Source: Aliiroseovarius sp. F47248L
Lineage (GTDB): Bacteria; Pseudomonadota; Alphaproteobacteria; Rhodobacterales; Rhodobacteraceae
DNA: 64,000 nt
Assembly: GCF_023016085.1 (NCBI RefSeq)
Contig: NZ_JALKBF010000001.1
Coordinates: 2,108,001 to 2,172,000, forward strand
Direction: 5' to 3'
Both the position numbers and the translations under genes were made by a program. The stretch's first letter is position 1. Each line of letters starts with the position of its first letter. Positions 8,886 to 18,673 of the stretch are shown piece after piece. The notes beneath the pieces are model-generated. The model did no database searches. It worked only from the letters and a program-made list of their open reading frames with translations, and was not told where the DNA came from.

Positions 8886-9539
8886 ATGATGTCAGGTGGA
8901 TATGGGGTTTTGACCCGGTTTCTCAAGTGCTTGGCGACAATTGCGTTGCTGTCAGGTGCGGCGCGTGCGGAAGAAGTCACAATCCTTGCGCTGGGTGACA
9001 GCCTGACAGCCGGATACGGGTTGCCACAGCAGGACGGTTTCGTGCCCCAGCTTGAGACATGGCTGAATGACCACGGGGCAGATGTGACCGTCATAAACGG
9101 TGGTGTGTCTGGCGACACGACGGCGGGGGGCGCGTCGCGGCTGGGATGGGTTCTGACGGACAATATCGACGTGGTCATCGTGGCTTTGGGGGCCAACGAC
9201 ATGCTGCGTGGAATTGACCCGCAAGAAACTTATGACAATCTCGATACCATTCTGACGGACCTGTCGGCGCTCAGCTTGCCCAGTCTGCTGATCGGCATGC
9301 CCGGACCAGCCAACTTCGGGGCAGAATACAAAGCCCGGTTCGAACAGGTGTTCGAGCGTTTAGCGCAGGACCATGAGATTCCCCTGTATCCAAGTTTTCT
9401 GGCCGGTTTGACGGAGGCCGCAGGTTCCACAAACGGTGCGCTGCAATATTTGCAGTCGGACGGACTGCACCCAACCGCGCAAGGTGTATCCTTGATCGTT
9501 GACGCTTTGGGACCAGTGGTTCTGGACGTGCTGCCCTAG
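8886..9539 (+). CDS. tesA: Arylesterase / lysophospholipase, TesA-type GDSL hydrolase
   Basis: 217 residues. A signal peptide of about 28 residues ends near GAARAEE, so the enzyme acts in the periplasm. Block I ALGDSLTAGYG gives the nucleophile S39, GANDM is block III, and DGLHPTAQG gives the Asp-His pair of block V, the SGNH catalytic set. The family hydrolyses thioesters, lysophospholipids and aryl esters. ATG 8886 is chosen because it starts the signal peptide; the open frame upstream runs into the divergent ATPase gene. A second ATG follows at 8889. Confidence 0.88.
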   Translation: MMSGGYGVLTRFLKCLATIALLSGAARAEEVTILALGDSLTAGYGLPQQDGFVPQLETWLNDHGADVTVINGGVSGDTTAGGASRLGWVLTDNIDVVIVALGANDMLRGIDPQETYDNLDTILTDLSALSLPSLLIGMPGPANFGAEYKARFEQVFERLAQDHEIPLYPSFLAGLTEAAGSTNGALQYLQSDGLHPTAQGVSLIVDALGPVVLDVLP

Positions 9540-9746
9540 CTTTCAGTCACCACGCCAGCAACCGCCACAGCTGTGAACCGTTGCACAATGCACGAATCTG
9601 GCCACGCACCCTCACTTTCGGACAGGTTTTGACCCCAAAAACCTATCCCTAGTGACACCTATTCGTCATCCGCTCACTGTGCGAATGTTGCGCCCCAAAA
9701 CCGGTCATGGCCACGATGGCCTCAAATTCCGAAGCGGAGCGCCGCT

Positions 9747-10349
9747 GTGACAATCCTGTTGGTAACAGAGGACCTAGCCATCCAACGCAGGTTCACATCT
9801 GTTTTAAAGCTGGGCAGTGACGCCCCATTGCATGTCTGCGCAACCCTGCAAGAGGCAGAATTGCTGTTGCCCGGAAACTCCGATCTTCGACTGCTGGCGG
9901 TGGATTTTGGAACTCCGGGCCTTGGTGGATTGAAAGCAATTACACGGATGATCAAGGCGCGAACCAATGCGCGGGTATTGCTTTTGATGCACACGCCGTC
10001 CTTGAGCATCGCACGTCAGGCGTTGCGCCTTGGCGTTACCGGTTGCATCCCGGCCCACCTGTCAAACTCCGATCTGAAGGCCGCTCTGACCCTTTCGAAT
10101 GGGCGCAATCACTTGATTGTTTTGCCGCACGGAAGCATGACGAAATCCAGCAATGAAGGCCTGCTATCTCGGCGCGAAGAACAGATCTTGGCGCTTTTAT
10201 GCGACGGTCAGCAGAACAAGGAAATCGCGCATACATTCGGCATTCAGGAAGTGACCGTGAAAATGCACATGCGGTCGGTGATCCGTAAGCTTGGCGCTCG
10301 CAACCGAACCCACGCTGCCATGATTGCACGCGATCGCGGGATGGTGTGA
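9747..10349 (+). CDS. LuxR/NarL-family response regulator with atypical receiver
   Basis: 200 residues, GTG start at 9747 with GGAG 6 bases upstream. The receiver keeps the phospho-acceptor context (VDFGTPGLGG, D then P at +4 and G at +8) and an acidic pair in LLVTED, but the normally invariant lysine in the loop after strand 5 is absent (GVTGCIPAHLS). The C-terminal helix-turn-helix (LSRREEQILALLCDG to NRTHAAMIARDRG) is canonical LuxR. No histidine kinase is adjacent. It converges on ccoS with 7 bases between stops. Target genes are unknown. The 207 bases before it (9540-9746) hold no gene or clear motif. Confidence 0.8.
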   Translation: MTILLVTEDLAIQRRFTSVLKLGSDAPLHVCATLQEAELLLPGNSDLRLLAVDFGTPGLGGLKAITRMIKARTNARVLLLMHTPSLSIARQALRLGVTGCIPAHLSNSDLKAALTLSNGRNHLIVLPHGSMTKSSNEGLLSRREEQILALLCDGQQNKEIAHTFGIQEVTVKMHMRSVIRKLGARNRTHAAMIARDRGMV

Positions 10350-10356
10350 ACCGTCC

Positions 10357-10518
10357 TTAATCCTCGGGGGGGGCATTGTCCCAACGGTCACTGAGAATAC
10401 GATGGCTATCGCCGTCCGGGTCCTCATACTGCTCGCTTTTCAGAGTCCAGAAAAACGCAGCCAACCCAAGACCGCCCAGCAGAAGCGAGACAGGAATCAG
10501 ATAGACCAGCACATTCAT
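10357..10518 (-). CDS. ccoS: cbb3-type cytochrome oxidase assembly protein CcoS
   Basis: 53 residues, a size easily missed. It has one N-terminal membrane helix (VLVYLIPVSLLLGGLGLAAF, residues 3-22) followed by FFWTLKSEQYEDPDGD, the CcoS signature, and an acidic tail. CcoS is needed to put haem b and copper into the CcoN subunit in the inner membrane. It starts 3 bases after the ccoI stop and ends the ccoGHIS operon. Confidence 0.93.
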   Translation of the reverse strand: MNVLVYLIPVSLLLGGLGLAAFFWTLKSEQYEDPDGDSHRILSDRWDNAPPED

Positions 10519-10521
10519 GGA

Positions 10522-12717
10522 TCAGCCTTTCTTCAGCCGCAAAGCGTTCAAGGACACTGTCACGGATGACGTTGACATGGCAAGTGCAGCCGCCAACGGG
10601 GTCGCAAACCCGATCAATGCAATCGGGATCGCAATGGCGTTGTAACCGGCCGCAATGGCGAAGTTTTCTTTGATCCGACGCGTTGCAGCTTTGGACATGT
10701 CAATCGCGCTGGACAGCGGCTCCATCGACTTACCCAACAGAACGATATCTGACACCACGCGAGCCGCTTCTAACGCTGAGGCTGGCGAGATCGAGACATG
10801 CGCGGCAGCGAGCGCTGCGGTATCATTCAACCCGTCGCCCACCATCAGAACTTTCTTGCCTGCCTTGCCCAGGCGCGCGACATATTCGGCTTTGTCTTCG
10901 GGCAACGTATCCGCCTTCCATTCTGTGATGCCTACGCGACCAGCTATATCAGCCACAGCGGCGGGCACGTCACCGGAAATCAGCGTGATGCCCATCCCCT
11001 TGGCTTTCAGGGCGGTGATCGCCTTGGTCACGCCAGGTCGCAACGCGTCGGCAAACGTGAAGGCCACGTGAGACGCGCCCGAGACGGACAGATAGGTTGC
11101 AGTCTGTCCAACCGCGTTGGCACCCAGCCATTCCGCACGACCCAAACGAACGATCTTGCCCTGCCAGATACCTTCAACACCGCGGCCCGGAACTTCGTGC
11201 ACTCCGGTTATTTCTGCGGGCTGTACTCCTGCCGCCCGCGCAGCCTGAACAAGCGATTGCGACAAGGGGTGGCTCGAGCCTTCCGCCAGCGCCAGCGCGA
11301 TTTCCAGATCACGGGGTTTGTACTGTGTCAGATCGCCCATTGCAGGTTTACCCTCGGTCAACGTACCGGTTTTGTCGAAAACAACGTGATCAACCTCGGC
11401 CAATCGCTCCATAGCGGTGGCGGATTTCAACAACATGCCTTGCTTGAATAAACGCCCGGACGCAGCTGTAGTCACGGCAGGCACCGCAAGGCCCAACGCA
11501 CAGGGGCAAGTGATGATCAGAGTCGCCACCGCGATATTCATCGCCATCCGCCAATCGCCGGAATACCAGAACCAGAACAAAAACGCAGCAAAAGCCAACA
11601 AATGAACCACCGGTGCATAGACCGCAGCGGCCTTGTCGGCGAGCGAAGTGTATCTGTTGCGCGCCGTTTCCGCGATTGCCACAAGATCAGCCATTCGGTG
11701 CAAGGAACTGTCGCGCCCTGCTGCCGTCACGCGCACGGTCAAAGGACCGGTCAGGTTCACTTCGCCTGCTGATACGATGGTCTCGGGCGCAGCAGCAACG
11801 GGCAGGCTTTCCCCAGTCAAAAGCGAGCGGTCCAATTCGCTTTCCCCGGTGACGACGATTCCGTCCACAGGCACACGAGCGCCCGGCACAACGCGAACGA
11901 TGTCGCCGGGCGACAGGTCAGACACGGCCACTTGCTCATCCGCTTGGCCTTGGTTCACGCGGGCCGCGCGCGGCACTTCCAGGGCCGCCAGTTCTTCGGC
12001 GGCTGATCGCGCGACCGCACGGGTGCGATAATCCAGATAGCGCCCCGCCAACAGGAAAAAGGTTAAAGACAGGGCTGCATCAAAATATGCGTGCTCGCCG
12101 GAATGCATCGTTTCGTAAAGCGACATGCCCAGTGCCAGCAGAATCGCCAACGAAATCGGCACATCCATGTTCAGACGTCCTACTCGAAGGGCCGTCCAGG
12201 CCGACCGGAAGAAAACTTGACTGGAAAACCCGATGGTCGGAATGGCGATGGCCGCACTGATCCAGTGGAACAGATCGCGGGTGGCATCGGTGGCACCAGA
12301 CCAGACCGCGACGCTTAACAGCATGACATTCATCATGGCAAAGCCCGCCACGCCCAGTCGCATCAGCAAATCCTTGCCCTGCTTGTCCGTCGCGGTCGAC
12401 CTAAGCTGGCCGGGGTCAAGCTCATAGGCTTCGAAACCGATCCCGGTCAGGTAGTCTGCCAATGTCTGCGCTTCCATCCCCGGATCGACTTCCACGGTGG
12501 CGCGTTTCAACGTCAGGTTCACGCGTGCTGCCCGCACACCCGGTTGCGCGGCAAGCCCGCGTTCGACACCTGCGATACAGGCAGCACAATAGATCTGTGG
12601 CAGAGATAGCATGACGCGCTGCGCCTCCATCCCATTGCCGTGATACCCCTTGCCGGCCTGCGCTTCAGCAAGCGGGGCCGCGTCACAGGCAGGACAGGCA
12701 GAGATCGGCGTGGCCAT
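10522..12717 (-). CDS. ccoI: Copper-translocating P1B-type ATPase CcoI
   Basis: 731 residues. An N-terminal cysteine pair (C8, C11), then a heavy-metal-associated domain with C44xxC47 (QIYCAACIAG). Eight membrane helices with the metal-channel motif CPC at 404-406, the phosphorylation loop DKTGTLT at 448-454, TGES at 301-304 and GDGLNDT near the C-terminus. CcoI exports Cu+ from the cytoplasm for delivery to the CuB centre of cbb3 oxidase. It lies between ccoH and ccoS in the conserved ccoGHIS order, which separates it from general CopA pumps. Confidence 0.94.
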   Translation of the reverse strand: MATPISACPACDAAPLAEAQAGKGYHGNGMEAQRVMLSLPQIYCAACIAGVERGLAAQPGVRAARVNLTLKRATVEVDPGMEAQTLADYLTGIGFEAYELDPGQLRSTATDKQGKDLLMRLGVAGFAMMNVMLLSVAVWSGATDATRDLFHWISAAIAIPTIGFSSQVFFRSAWTALRVGRLNMDVPISLAILLALGMSLYETMHSGEHAYFDAALSLTFFLLAGRYLDYRTRAVARSAAEELAALEVPRAARVNQGQADEQVAVSDLSPGDIVRVVPGARVPVDGIVVTGESELDRSLLTGESLPVAAAPETIVSAGEVNLTGPLTVRVTAAGRDSSLHRMADLVAIAETARNRYTSLADKAAAVYAPVVHLLAFAAFLFWFWYSGDWRMAMNIAVATLIITCPCALGLAVPAVTTAASGRLFKQGMLLKSATAMERLAEVDHVVFDKTGTLTEGKPAMGDLTQYKPRDLEIALALAEGSSHPLSQSLVQAARAAGVQPAEITGVHEVPGRGVEGIWQGKIVRLGRAEWLGANAVGQTATYLSVSGASHVAFTFADALRPGVTKAITALKAKGMGITLISGDVPAAVADIAGRVGITEWKADTLPEDKAEYVARLGKAGKKVLMVGDGLNDTAALAAAHVSISPASALEAARVVSDIVLLGKSMEPLSSAIDMSKAATRRIKENFAIAAGYNAIAIPIALIGFATPLAAALAMSTSSVTVSLNALRLKKG

Positions 12718-12748
12718 GAATGCGTTCCTTGTCCGCTGTCAATCAGGC

Positions 12749-13234
12749 CTATTTGGCCGAAATAAAGATCGGGATACGACGCTGGAAATTAGTGCCGTCT
12801 TCCGCAACCACGTTCAGACGCAGGTTCCAGTTCCCCTCACCAATCGGGCCAACTCGCGCCAGATAGACACCGTTCGAGCCTTGATCGAAAGACGGTTCCT
12901 GATCCTCGTTCACATGGGTGGCACGCCCAAAAAGGCCGTAGATGGACTTGACGGTGACAGGTTCGCCCGCCTGGTCTTTGATGTTCAAGATCAGCATCTC
13001 GCCATCCACGTCCGCGGCCACATCCCAACCCAACGCATCTTGTGCGGCCTTTTGAACGTCAAATTGCTGGCTGGCGACATAGGAGTTCTTGGTTTCAAGC
13101 CCCGGAAACGTGCCGATGGCCGAATAGGCCATGAACAGGTTCACCCCGATGATTACGGCGAAGGCCGAGACCACGATTGCCAGAACATGCTTGCCGGTTA
13201 GTTCGAACTGTTTCTTATCTTGCGAACTGGCCAT
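12749..13234 (-). CDS. ccoH: FixH family protein CcoH
   Basis: 161 residues. One membrane helix near 17-38, then a periplasmic FixH domain of beta-strand character. CcoH assists cbb3 oxidase assembly and associates with CcoN. It starts 3 bases after the ccoG stop and is followed 31 bases later by ccoI, fitting the ccoGHIS operon. Confidence 0.9.
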   Translation of the reverse strand: MASSQDKKQFELTGKHVLAIVVSAFAVIIGVNLFMAYSAIGTFPGLETKNSYVASQQFDVQKAAQDALGWDVAADVDGEMLILNIKDQAGEPVTVKSIYGLFGRATHVNEDQEPSFDQGSNGVYLARVGPIGEGNWNLRLNVVAEDGTNFQRRIPIFISAK

Positions 13235-13237
13235 GGC

Positions 13238-14650
13238 CTAGCGCCCCCTGCCGTTGAATACCGTGTCCACGTGCACACGATCACCCGTGGTGCCATCGAC
13301 GACCCAAAGGCGCAATTCGGTGCGCGCCGTGCGTGCGGCCTCGGACCCCGGAGGTGCGATGACATAGACCCTTTGTTTTGCCTCGGTGTCGGGCGGCGCA
13401 ACCAAAACCAGTTCCTCGCTGCCTTCCAGCTCGATCACCATACCACTGCCATCGGGAAGCGAGAAGTAGTAGGGCCATTCTTCGCCATGCCGGTTGCGCA
13501 CACCGACGTCATATGTGTTGCGGATCGCCCCGTCCGACAAAGTGACATAGGTCGGATTGCGGACCGGGCGCACCGTCACATCCACTTTCGGCCGCACAAA
13601 CAAGGCGACCGTCAGGCCGACGCCGACGAGTGCCCAAAGCGACACATAAAGGATCGTGCGCGGGCGCAGCAGGTGCTTGATAACCGGAATTTTCTCGTTT
13701 CCGGCACGTTCATACGCTTCATCTTTCAGGGCCAGATAATCGATCAGGCCACGTGGCTTGCCCACTTTGTCCATCATCTCGTCGCACGCGTCGATACAAA
13801 GACCACAGGTGATACATTCCATTTGCTGCCCATCACGGATGTCGATGCCCATAGGGCAGACGTTCACGCAAGCATTGCAGTCGATGCAGTCGCCCAGATC
13901 GTCACGCGCCTTGCCCTTGCCGCGCGGCTCGCCGCGCCAATCGCGATAGGCGATCGTGATCGTGTCCTCATCCATCATCGCCGCCTGAATGCGCGGCCAG
14001 GGACAGGCATAGATGCAAATCTGTTCGCGCGCGATGCCTCCGAAAACAAACGTGGTCAGGGTCAACACCAGCACAGTGGAATAGGCCAGCGGATGCGCAT
14101 TCCCGGTGACAAGATCGACCAGCAGGGTGGGCGCGTCTGCAAAATAGAACACCCACGCCCCACCAGTTGCGACCGCGATTATAATCCAAAGCGTGAACTT
14201 GATCAGGCGCTTGCGAATTTTTTCGGCGTTCCAGTTCTGACGGTGCAGACGCAGGCGGGCGTTTCGATCACCCTCGACCCAGCGTTCAACAAGAATAAAC
14301 AGATCTGTCCAGACGGTCTGCGGGCAAGCATAGCCACACCAGACGCGCCCTGCGGCGGATGTGAAAAGGAACAACCCTAGCCCTGCCATGATCAAAAGAC
14401 CCGCGATGAAATAAAACTCATGTGGCCAGATTTCGATCCAGAAGAAATAGAACCGACGATTGGCCATATCGACAAGAATGGCCTGATTGGGTAGATTGGG
14501 TCCCCGATCCCAGCGGATCCACGGCGCAAGGTAGTAGATGCCAAGTGTGATCCCCATGATCCACCATTTCAGGCTGCGAAACGTGCCCTTCACCCGCTTT
14601 GGGAAAATTGGCTCGCGCGGGGCGTACAGCTGTTCGGGGGCGTCAGACAT
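13238..14650 (-). CDS. ccoG: cbb3-type oxidase accessory protein CcoG (RdxA/FixG)
   Basis: 470 residues. Five or so membrane helices, a membrane cysteine motif CGYACPQTVW, then the ferredoxin-like region CIDCNACVNVCPMGID followed by CITCGLCIDACDEMM, giving two 4Fe-4S sites, and a C-terminal Ig-like FixG domain. CcoG reduces Cu2+ to Cu+ for cbb3 oxidase assembly. It is the first gene of ccoGHIS. An FNR box centred about 71 bases before the start codon makes oxygen-limited expression likely. Confidence 0.94.
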   Translation of the reverse strand: MSDAPEQLYAPREPIFPKRVKGTFRSLKWWIMGITLGIYYLAPWIRWDRGPNLPNQAILVDMANRRFYFFWIEIWPHEFYFIAGLLIMAGLGLFLFTSAAGRVWCGYACPQTVWTDLFILVERWVEGDRNARLRLHRQNWNAEKIRKRLIKFTLWIIIAVATGGAWVFYFADAPTLLVDLVTGNAHPLAYSTVLVLTLTTFVFGGIAREQICIYACPWPRIQAAMMDEDTITIAYRDWRGEPRGKGKARDDLGDCIDCNACVNVCPMGIDIRDGQQMECITCGLCIDACDEMMDKVGKPRGLIDYLALKDEAYERAGNEKIPVIKHLLRPRTILYVSLWALVGVGLTVALFVRPKVDVTVRPVRNPTYVTLSDGAIRNTYDVGVRNRHGEEWPYYFSLPDGSGMVIELEGSEELVLVAPPDTEAKQRVYVIAPPGSEAARTARTELRLWVVDGTTGDRVHVDTVFNGRGR

Positions 14651-14714
14651 GGACAGATTCCAATCCTGCTTTTCGGGTTGATCTTGGAACTAAGAATTAT
14701 TCTACATTGCAGCT

Positions 14715-14728
14715 TTGATGTGGATCAA
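14715..14728. promoter_or_regulatory. FNR/FnrL box upstream of ccoG
   Basis: TTGATGTGGATCAA matches the FNR consensus TTGAT-N4-ATCAA at all ten defined bases. Its centre (14721.5) would place a class-II start site near 14680, leaving a leader of about 30 bases before ccoG. Confidence 0.85.
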
Positions 14729-14886
14729 AGATTTTGGCGGAGCCGTCCAATGGATATGTGTTTAGTCATTGACTATTATCAAGTTTCCATAATGTCACAG
14801 CGCCATCCCGTCGCAGCCGGTCAATTGGCCGCACCCCTAAATCCCACAGATATTGCTCGTTGGCTTTGAAACGATCCCCAAGCATC

Positions 14887-14920
14887 AAAAAACCCGGCCG
14901 CTCTGAAGCAACCGGGGTTT
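14887..14920 (-). terminator. Intrinsic terminator of ccoNOQP
   Basis: CCCGG (14893-14897) and CCGGG (14912-14916) pair across a 14-base loop. On the minus strand the stem is followed by a run of six T (complement of 14887-14892), as expected for the end of the ccoNOQP transcript. Confidence 0.6.
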
Positions 14921-14930
14921 TCTGTTAGGT

Positions 14931-14977
14931 GGCACCGACCCCGGAGAAACGCGCGAACAGGATCAGGGGTCGGTGCC
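14931..14977 (-). other. Long stem-loop downstream of ccoP
   Basis: GGCACCGACCCC (14931-14942) and GGGGTCGGTGCC (14966-14977) are perfect 12-bp arms around a 23-base loop. It lies 45 bases after the ccoP stop, before the T-tailed terminator. No T-run follows it directly, so it may protect the 3' end of the message rather than terminate. The rest of the 372-base interval 14651-15022 holds the ccoG promoter with its FNR box and no gene that I can see. Confidence 0.55.
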
Positions 14978-15022
14978 GTTGACCGGGGAGTGAGGCCCCG
15001 GAACTTGCGGTTGACCGGTGGC

Positions 15023-15895
15023 TTATTCGCCGCCGCCCAACTGGTGAACATACGCGGATACCGCGTTGATCTGACTTTGACTCAGCTTGCCGCTCCAGGC
15101 CGGCATAACGCCGAACGGGCCAGTGGCCACGATCTCGGTGATGGCTTCTTCGCTGTCGCCATACAGCCAGATGGCATCGGTCAGGTTCGGTGCACCCTGG
15201 CTACGATCACCCGTGCCGTCTTCCATGTGACAAGAGGTACAATTGTCGGCAAACACGGTTTCTCCGTCAGCCGCCAGTGTCATATCAGCATCGGGCTTGG
15301 TGACCGGCGAAAGTGACATCACATAATTCACAACCTGTTCGATTTCTTCATCGCTCAGATAGTCATCACCAAAAGCAGGCATCTCGGAATATCGGGTGTC
15401 TTCATCATCTTCCGACCGAATACCGTGCAGAAGGGTCAACTGGATATCCTCTATGGTGCCACCCCAGAGCCAGTCGTTGTCCAAGAGGTTGGGATAGCCG
15501 ACGTTGCCCGCAGCGCCCGATCCGTGACATTGCGAACAGAAGGTCGCGAACGTCGCACGACCGGACTGAATCGCATAGTTATGAAGATCGCCGCCCTTTT
15601 CCAGCGCGGTCAGGTCAGCGGATGCCAACTGGGCCTCCAGTTCACCGTTCATGGCAGTGAAACGGTCAATCTCGGCGGCCACTTCAGCGCGGGTCGAATA
15701 TCCCAGATACCCAGCGGTGGCCCCTTTGATCAGCGGCCAAGCGGGATAGGCGATCGAATACCACACGCCCCAGATAATGGTCAGGTAGAAGACCCAGACC
15801 CACCAACGTGGCAGCGGATTATTGAACTCCTGAATACCGTCCCATTCGTGCCCGGTCGTCTCGACCTCTTTCTTTTCAACAGGTTTTTTACTCAT
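15023..15895 (-). CDS. ccoP: cbb3-type cytochrome c oxidase subunit III (di-haem cytochrome c)
   Basis: 290 residues. One N-terminal membrane helix (about 32-52) anchors two periplasmic class-I cytochrome c domains: C120-x2-C123-H124 and C219-x2-C222-H223. Downstream methionines in SEMPAF and GVMPAW are the likely axial ligands. CcoP takes electrons from soluble or membrane cytochrome c and passes them to CcoO. It overlaps ccoQ by 4 bases and is the last gene of ccoNOQP. Confidence 0.95.
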   Translation of the reverse strand: MSKKPVEKKEVETTGHEWDGIQEFNNPLPRWWVWVFYLTIIWGVWYSIAYPAWPLIKGATAGYLGYSTRAEVAAEIDRFTAMNGELEAQLASADLTALEKGGDLHNYAIQSGRATFATFCSQCHGSGAAGNVGYPNLLDNDWLWGGTIEDIQLTLLHGIRSEDDEDTRYSEMPAFGDDYLSDEEIEQVVNYVMSLSPVTKPDADMTLAADGETVFADNCTSCHMEDGTGDRSQGAPNLTDAIWLYGDSEEAITEIVATGPFGVMPAWSGKLSQSQINAVSAYVHQLGGGE

Positions 15896-16107
15896 TGCCG
15901 CAACTCCCTTTGAGCTGAGCTCCCGGATGTGTCCCGGTCACCGGCAGGTTTGTCTTCGTGGCGGAAGGGGATATTGGCCGTATCGTCATGAACCTTGCGG
16001 CTGCCGGGGCGAAACGCCCAGACAACAACGCCAAGGAAGAAAACGAACATGGCCAAAAGCACCCAGCTGTCAGCGATTTCTCGGAGCAGTGAATAGGTGT
16101 CCATCAT
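15892..16107 (-). CDS. ccoQ: cbb3-type cytochrome c oxidase subunit IV
   Basis: 71 residues. One membrane helix ([18 protein letters not shown], about 15-32), followed by a charged cytoplasmic tail. CcoQ stabilises or assembles the CcoNO-CcoP complex. AAGGAG lies 5 bases before the first of two adjacent ATG codons. It starts 9 bases after ccoO and overlaps ccoP. Confidence 0.9.
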   Translation of the reverse strand: MMDTYSLLREIADSWVLLAMFVFFLGVVVWAFRPGSRKVHDDTANIPFRHEDKPAGDRDTSGSSAQRELRQ

Positions 16108-16116
16108 CCCAGCTCC

Positions 16117-16842
16117 TTACCGGCTTGCGTCAGGTGTGAAAGTCGAGAAATCGACCAACGTGCCCAACATCTGCATGTAGGCGATCAAGGCGTCCATTTC
16201 CGAAACACCGGGCGCGCCATCGAAGTTGCGCACTTGCGCCTTCGGATAGCGTGCCAGAAGACCATCGTAGTCGCTATCCGGATCGGCCTGAGCCAACCAG
16301 TCGGCTTCAGCGTTTTCCATCTGCTCGTCGGTGTAAGGCACACCCACGATCTGATTGGCCTTCATCAGGTCTTCGATATATTTCGGCTCGATCAGGCGAT
16401 CCGCCAGGAACGCATATTTCGGCATCACCGATTCCGGCACGACCGACTGCGGATCTTTCAGGTGATCCACATGCCATTCGTCTGAATACCGGCCACCGAC
16501 GCGGGCAAGGTCAGGCCCTGTCCGTTTCGATCCCCACTGGAACGGGTGGTCATACTGACTTTCTGCCGCCAGCGAATAATGGCCGTAACGCTCAACCTCG
16601 TCGCGCATCGGGCGGATCATCTGGCTGTGACAGACATAGCAGCCTTCGCGCACATAGATGTTCCGGCCCTCAAGCTCCAGCGGGGAATAGGGGCGCATGC
16701 CTTCCACATCCTCGATCGTATTTTCGAGATAGAAGAGCGGTGCGATCTCTACGATACCACCCACGGTGACAACCAGAAGGCTACCGACCAGAAGAAGCGT
16801 TGCGTTCTTTTCCAGAACAACGTGTTTGTCGAGAATTCCCAT
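16117..16842 (-). CDS. ccoO: cbb3-type cytochrome c oxidase subunit II (mono-haem cytochrome c)
   Basis: 241 residues. One N-terminal membrane helix (about 15-35) and a periplasmic cytochrome c domain with C68-x2-C71-H72 in [17 protein letters not shown], which is diagnostic for CcoO/FixO. It passes electrons from CcoP to the CcoN haem b. It follows ccoN by 14 bases. Confidence 0.96.
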   Translation of the reverse strand: MGILDKHVVLEKNATLLLVGSLLVVTVGGIVEIAPLFYLENTIEDVEGMRPYSPLELEGRNIYVREGCYVCHSQMIRPMRDEVERYGHYSLAAESQYDHPFQWGSKRTGPDLARVGGRYSDEWHVDHLKDPQSVVPESVMPKYAFLADRLIEPKYIEDLMKANQIVGVPYTDEQMENAEADWLAQADPDSDYDGLLARYPKAQVRNFDGAPGVSEMDALIAYMQMLGTLVDFSTFTPDASR

Positions 16843-16856
16843 TGGTCCTTCCCTCC

Positions 16857-18458
16857 TTATTCTGCCGGAGCCGTTTGGGCGTCATGGGCAGATTCTGCTG
16901 CCGGCGAACGCTTTACGGTCATCCAAAGGTTGTAGCACATGATCAGGGCACCCGTGAGGAACAGAACCCCACCCATGCCGCGCACCACATACATCGGGAA
17001 TTTGGCGGCAACGGTGTCGGCGAACGAGTTCACCAAGAAGCCTTGTGCGTCAACTTCACGCCACATCAGGCCTTCCATGATACCGGTCACCCACATCGAC
17101 GCGGCGTAAAGAACGATGCCGATGGTAGCGAGCCAGAAGTGCCAGCTGACCAGTTTCAGGCTGTAAAGACCGGCGCGGTTCCACAGTTTGGGGACCAGGA
17201 AGTACAGCATCCCGAAGGTGATCATCCCGTTCCAGCCCAGCGCACCCGAGTGCACGTGACCAATGGTCCAGTCCGTGTAATGCGACAGCGAGTTCACGGC
17301 GCGGATCGACATCATCGGACCCTCAAAAGTCGACATGCCATAGAAGCCGATGGACACAACCATCATCCGAATGACCGGATCGGTACGAAGTTTGTCCCAT
17401 GCACCCGACAAGGTCATCAGTCCGTTAATCATGCCGCCCCAGCTGGGCATCCACAGGATGACCGAGAACACCATGCCCAACGTGCCTGCCCAGTCTGGCA
17501 GAGCGGTATAATGCAGGTGGTGCGGACCAGCCCAGATATACAAGAATATCAGCGCCCAGAAGTGGATGATCGACAGCTTATAGCTGAACACGGGACGTTC
17601 TGCTTGTTTTGGCACGAAGTAGTACATCATACCAAGGAAACCAGCGGTCAGAAAGAAGCCCACGGCGTTGTGACCATACCACCACTGCGTCATCGCATCC
17701 TGCACACCAGCGAATAGCTGAACCGATTTCGACCCAAAGATCGACACCGGCATGGCCAGATTGTTCACCACATGTAGCATTGCAATGGTGATGATGAAGG
17801 ACAGATAGAACCAGTTGGCCACATAGATATGTGGCTCTTTCCGCTTCATCAGCGTGCCCATGAAGACCAGCAGGTAAGCCACCCAGACGATGGTCAGCCA
17901 TAGGTCAGTGTACCACTCGGGTTCTGCATACTCTTTCGACTGCGTTGCACCCAGCAAATAGCCAGTAGCCGCCAGAAGGATCACGATCTGGTATCCCCAG
18001 AACACGAACCATGCCAGATTTCCACCCCAAAGGCGGGCGCCCGACGTGCGCTGGACGACATAGAAGGAAGATGTGATTAGGGCGGTACCACCGAACGCGA
18101 AGATCACCGCAGACGTGTGCAGTGGGCGCAGACGGCCGAAGTTCAGATACCCTTCTGCCCAACCGAAATTCAGACTTGGGAACGCAAGCTGGAACGCGAT
18201 GAACGTCCCAACCAGAAAGCCAACCGCGCCCCAAAAGGCGGTCAAGGCGACGCCTACGCGCACGGGGCCATCCATATAACCGGTTTCTATGACCTTCTCT
18301 TCACCCACACGACGGAGTGAAAAGACAAACAGGCCAGCCGCGATCAGCACTACCAGAATTGCGTGAATCTGATAGGCGATGTCGCGGGCATAACTTGCAG
18401 CAATCGCGGCCATCACTGCGATGAGGCCGTAGATCGCCAATTTGAGGTAATCCCACAT
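16857..18458 (-). CDS. ccoN: cbb3-type cytochrome c oxidase subunit I
   Basis: 533 residues with twelve or more membrane helices. This is the haem b/haem b3-CuB catalytic subunit of the C-type haem-copper oxidase, which reduces O2 at very low concentrations and pumps protons. [10 protein letters not shown] carries a CuB histidine, the [11 protein letters not shown] stretch contains the other CuB ligands and the active-site tyrosine, and [13 protein letters not shown] carries haem ligands. It is the first gene of ccoNOQP, with an FNR box centred about 106 bases before the start. Confidence 0.97.
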   Translation of the reverse strand: MWDYLKLAIYGLIAVMAAIAASYARDIAYQIHAILVVLIAAGLFVFSLRRVGEEKVIETGYMDGPVRVGVALTAFWGAVGFLVGTFIAFQLAFPSLNFGWAEGYLNFGRLRPLHTSAVIFAFGGTALITSSFYVVQRTSGARLWGGNLAWFVFWGYQIVILLAATGYLLGATQSKEYAEPEWYTDLWLTIVWVAYLLVFMGTLMKRKEPHIYVANWFYLSFIITIAMLHVVNNLAMPVSIFGSKSVQLFAGVQDAMTQWWYGHNAVGFFLTAGFLGMMYYFVPKQAERPVFSYKLSIIHFWALIFLYIWAGPHHLHYTALPDWAGTLGMVFSVILWMPSWGGMINGLMTLSGAWDKLRTDPVIRMMVVSIGFYGMSTFEGPMMSIRAVNSLSHYTDWTIGHVHSGALGWNGMITFGMLYFLVPKLWNRAGLYSLKLVSWHFWLATIGIVLYAASMWVTGIMEGLMWREVDAQGFLVNSFADTVAAKFPMYVVRGMGGVLFLTGALIMCYNLWMTVKRSPAAESAHDAQTAPAE

Positions 18459-18557
18459 TTTGCGTCCCTTCGTCTTATGTCATACACCCCCCTCCCACGA
18501 CCGGATGAGGGCACTATTCGACTTGTGTGGGTTTGGACCTATCCCTTCAAGCCTGCT

Positions 18558-18571
18558 TTGATCCATATCAA
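18558..18571. promoter_or_regulatory. FNR/FnrL box upstream of ccoN
   Basis: TTGATCCATATCAA is a full match to TTGAT-N4-ATCAA. A class-II position predicts a ccoN start site near 18523 and a leader of about 65 bases. It shares the 215-base divergent region with the box for the usp gene. Confidence 0.85.
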
Positions 18572-18601
18572 AAACTGTCGCAGGTGTCCGAATATCCCTG
18601 A

Positions 18602-18615
18602 TTGACCCATGTCAA
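18602..18615. promoter_or_regulatory. FNR-family box upstream of the usp gene
   Basis: TTGACCCATGTCAA is a perfect palindrome with TTGAC in place of TTGAT. Its centre predicts a start site near 18650, 24 bases before the usp gene. The TTGAC half-site could suit FnrL or another Crp/Fnr member such as a DnrR/NnrR-type protein. Confidence 0.7.
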
Positions 18616-18673
18616 TGCGTCGCACGCGCGACGAAGGCACCCTGTTAGTCAGGCCAAATCGGAGGGCAAACTG

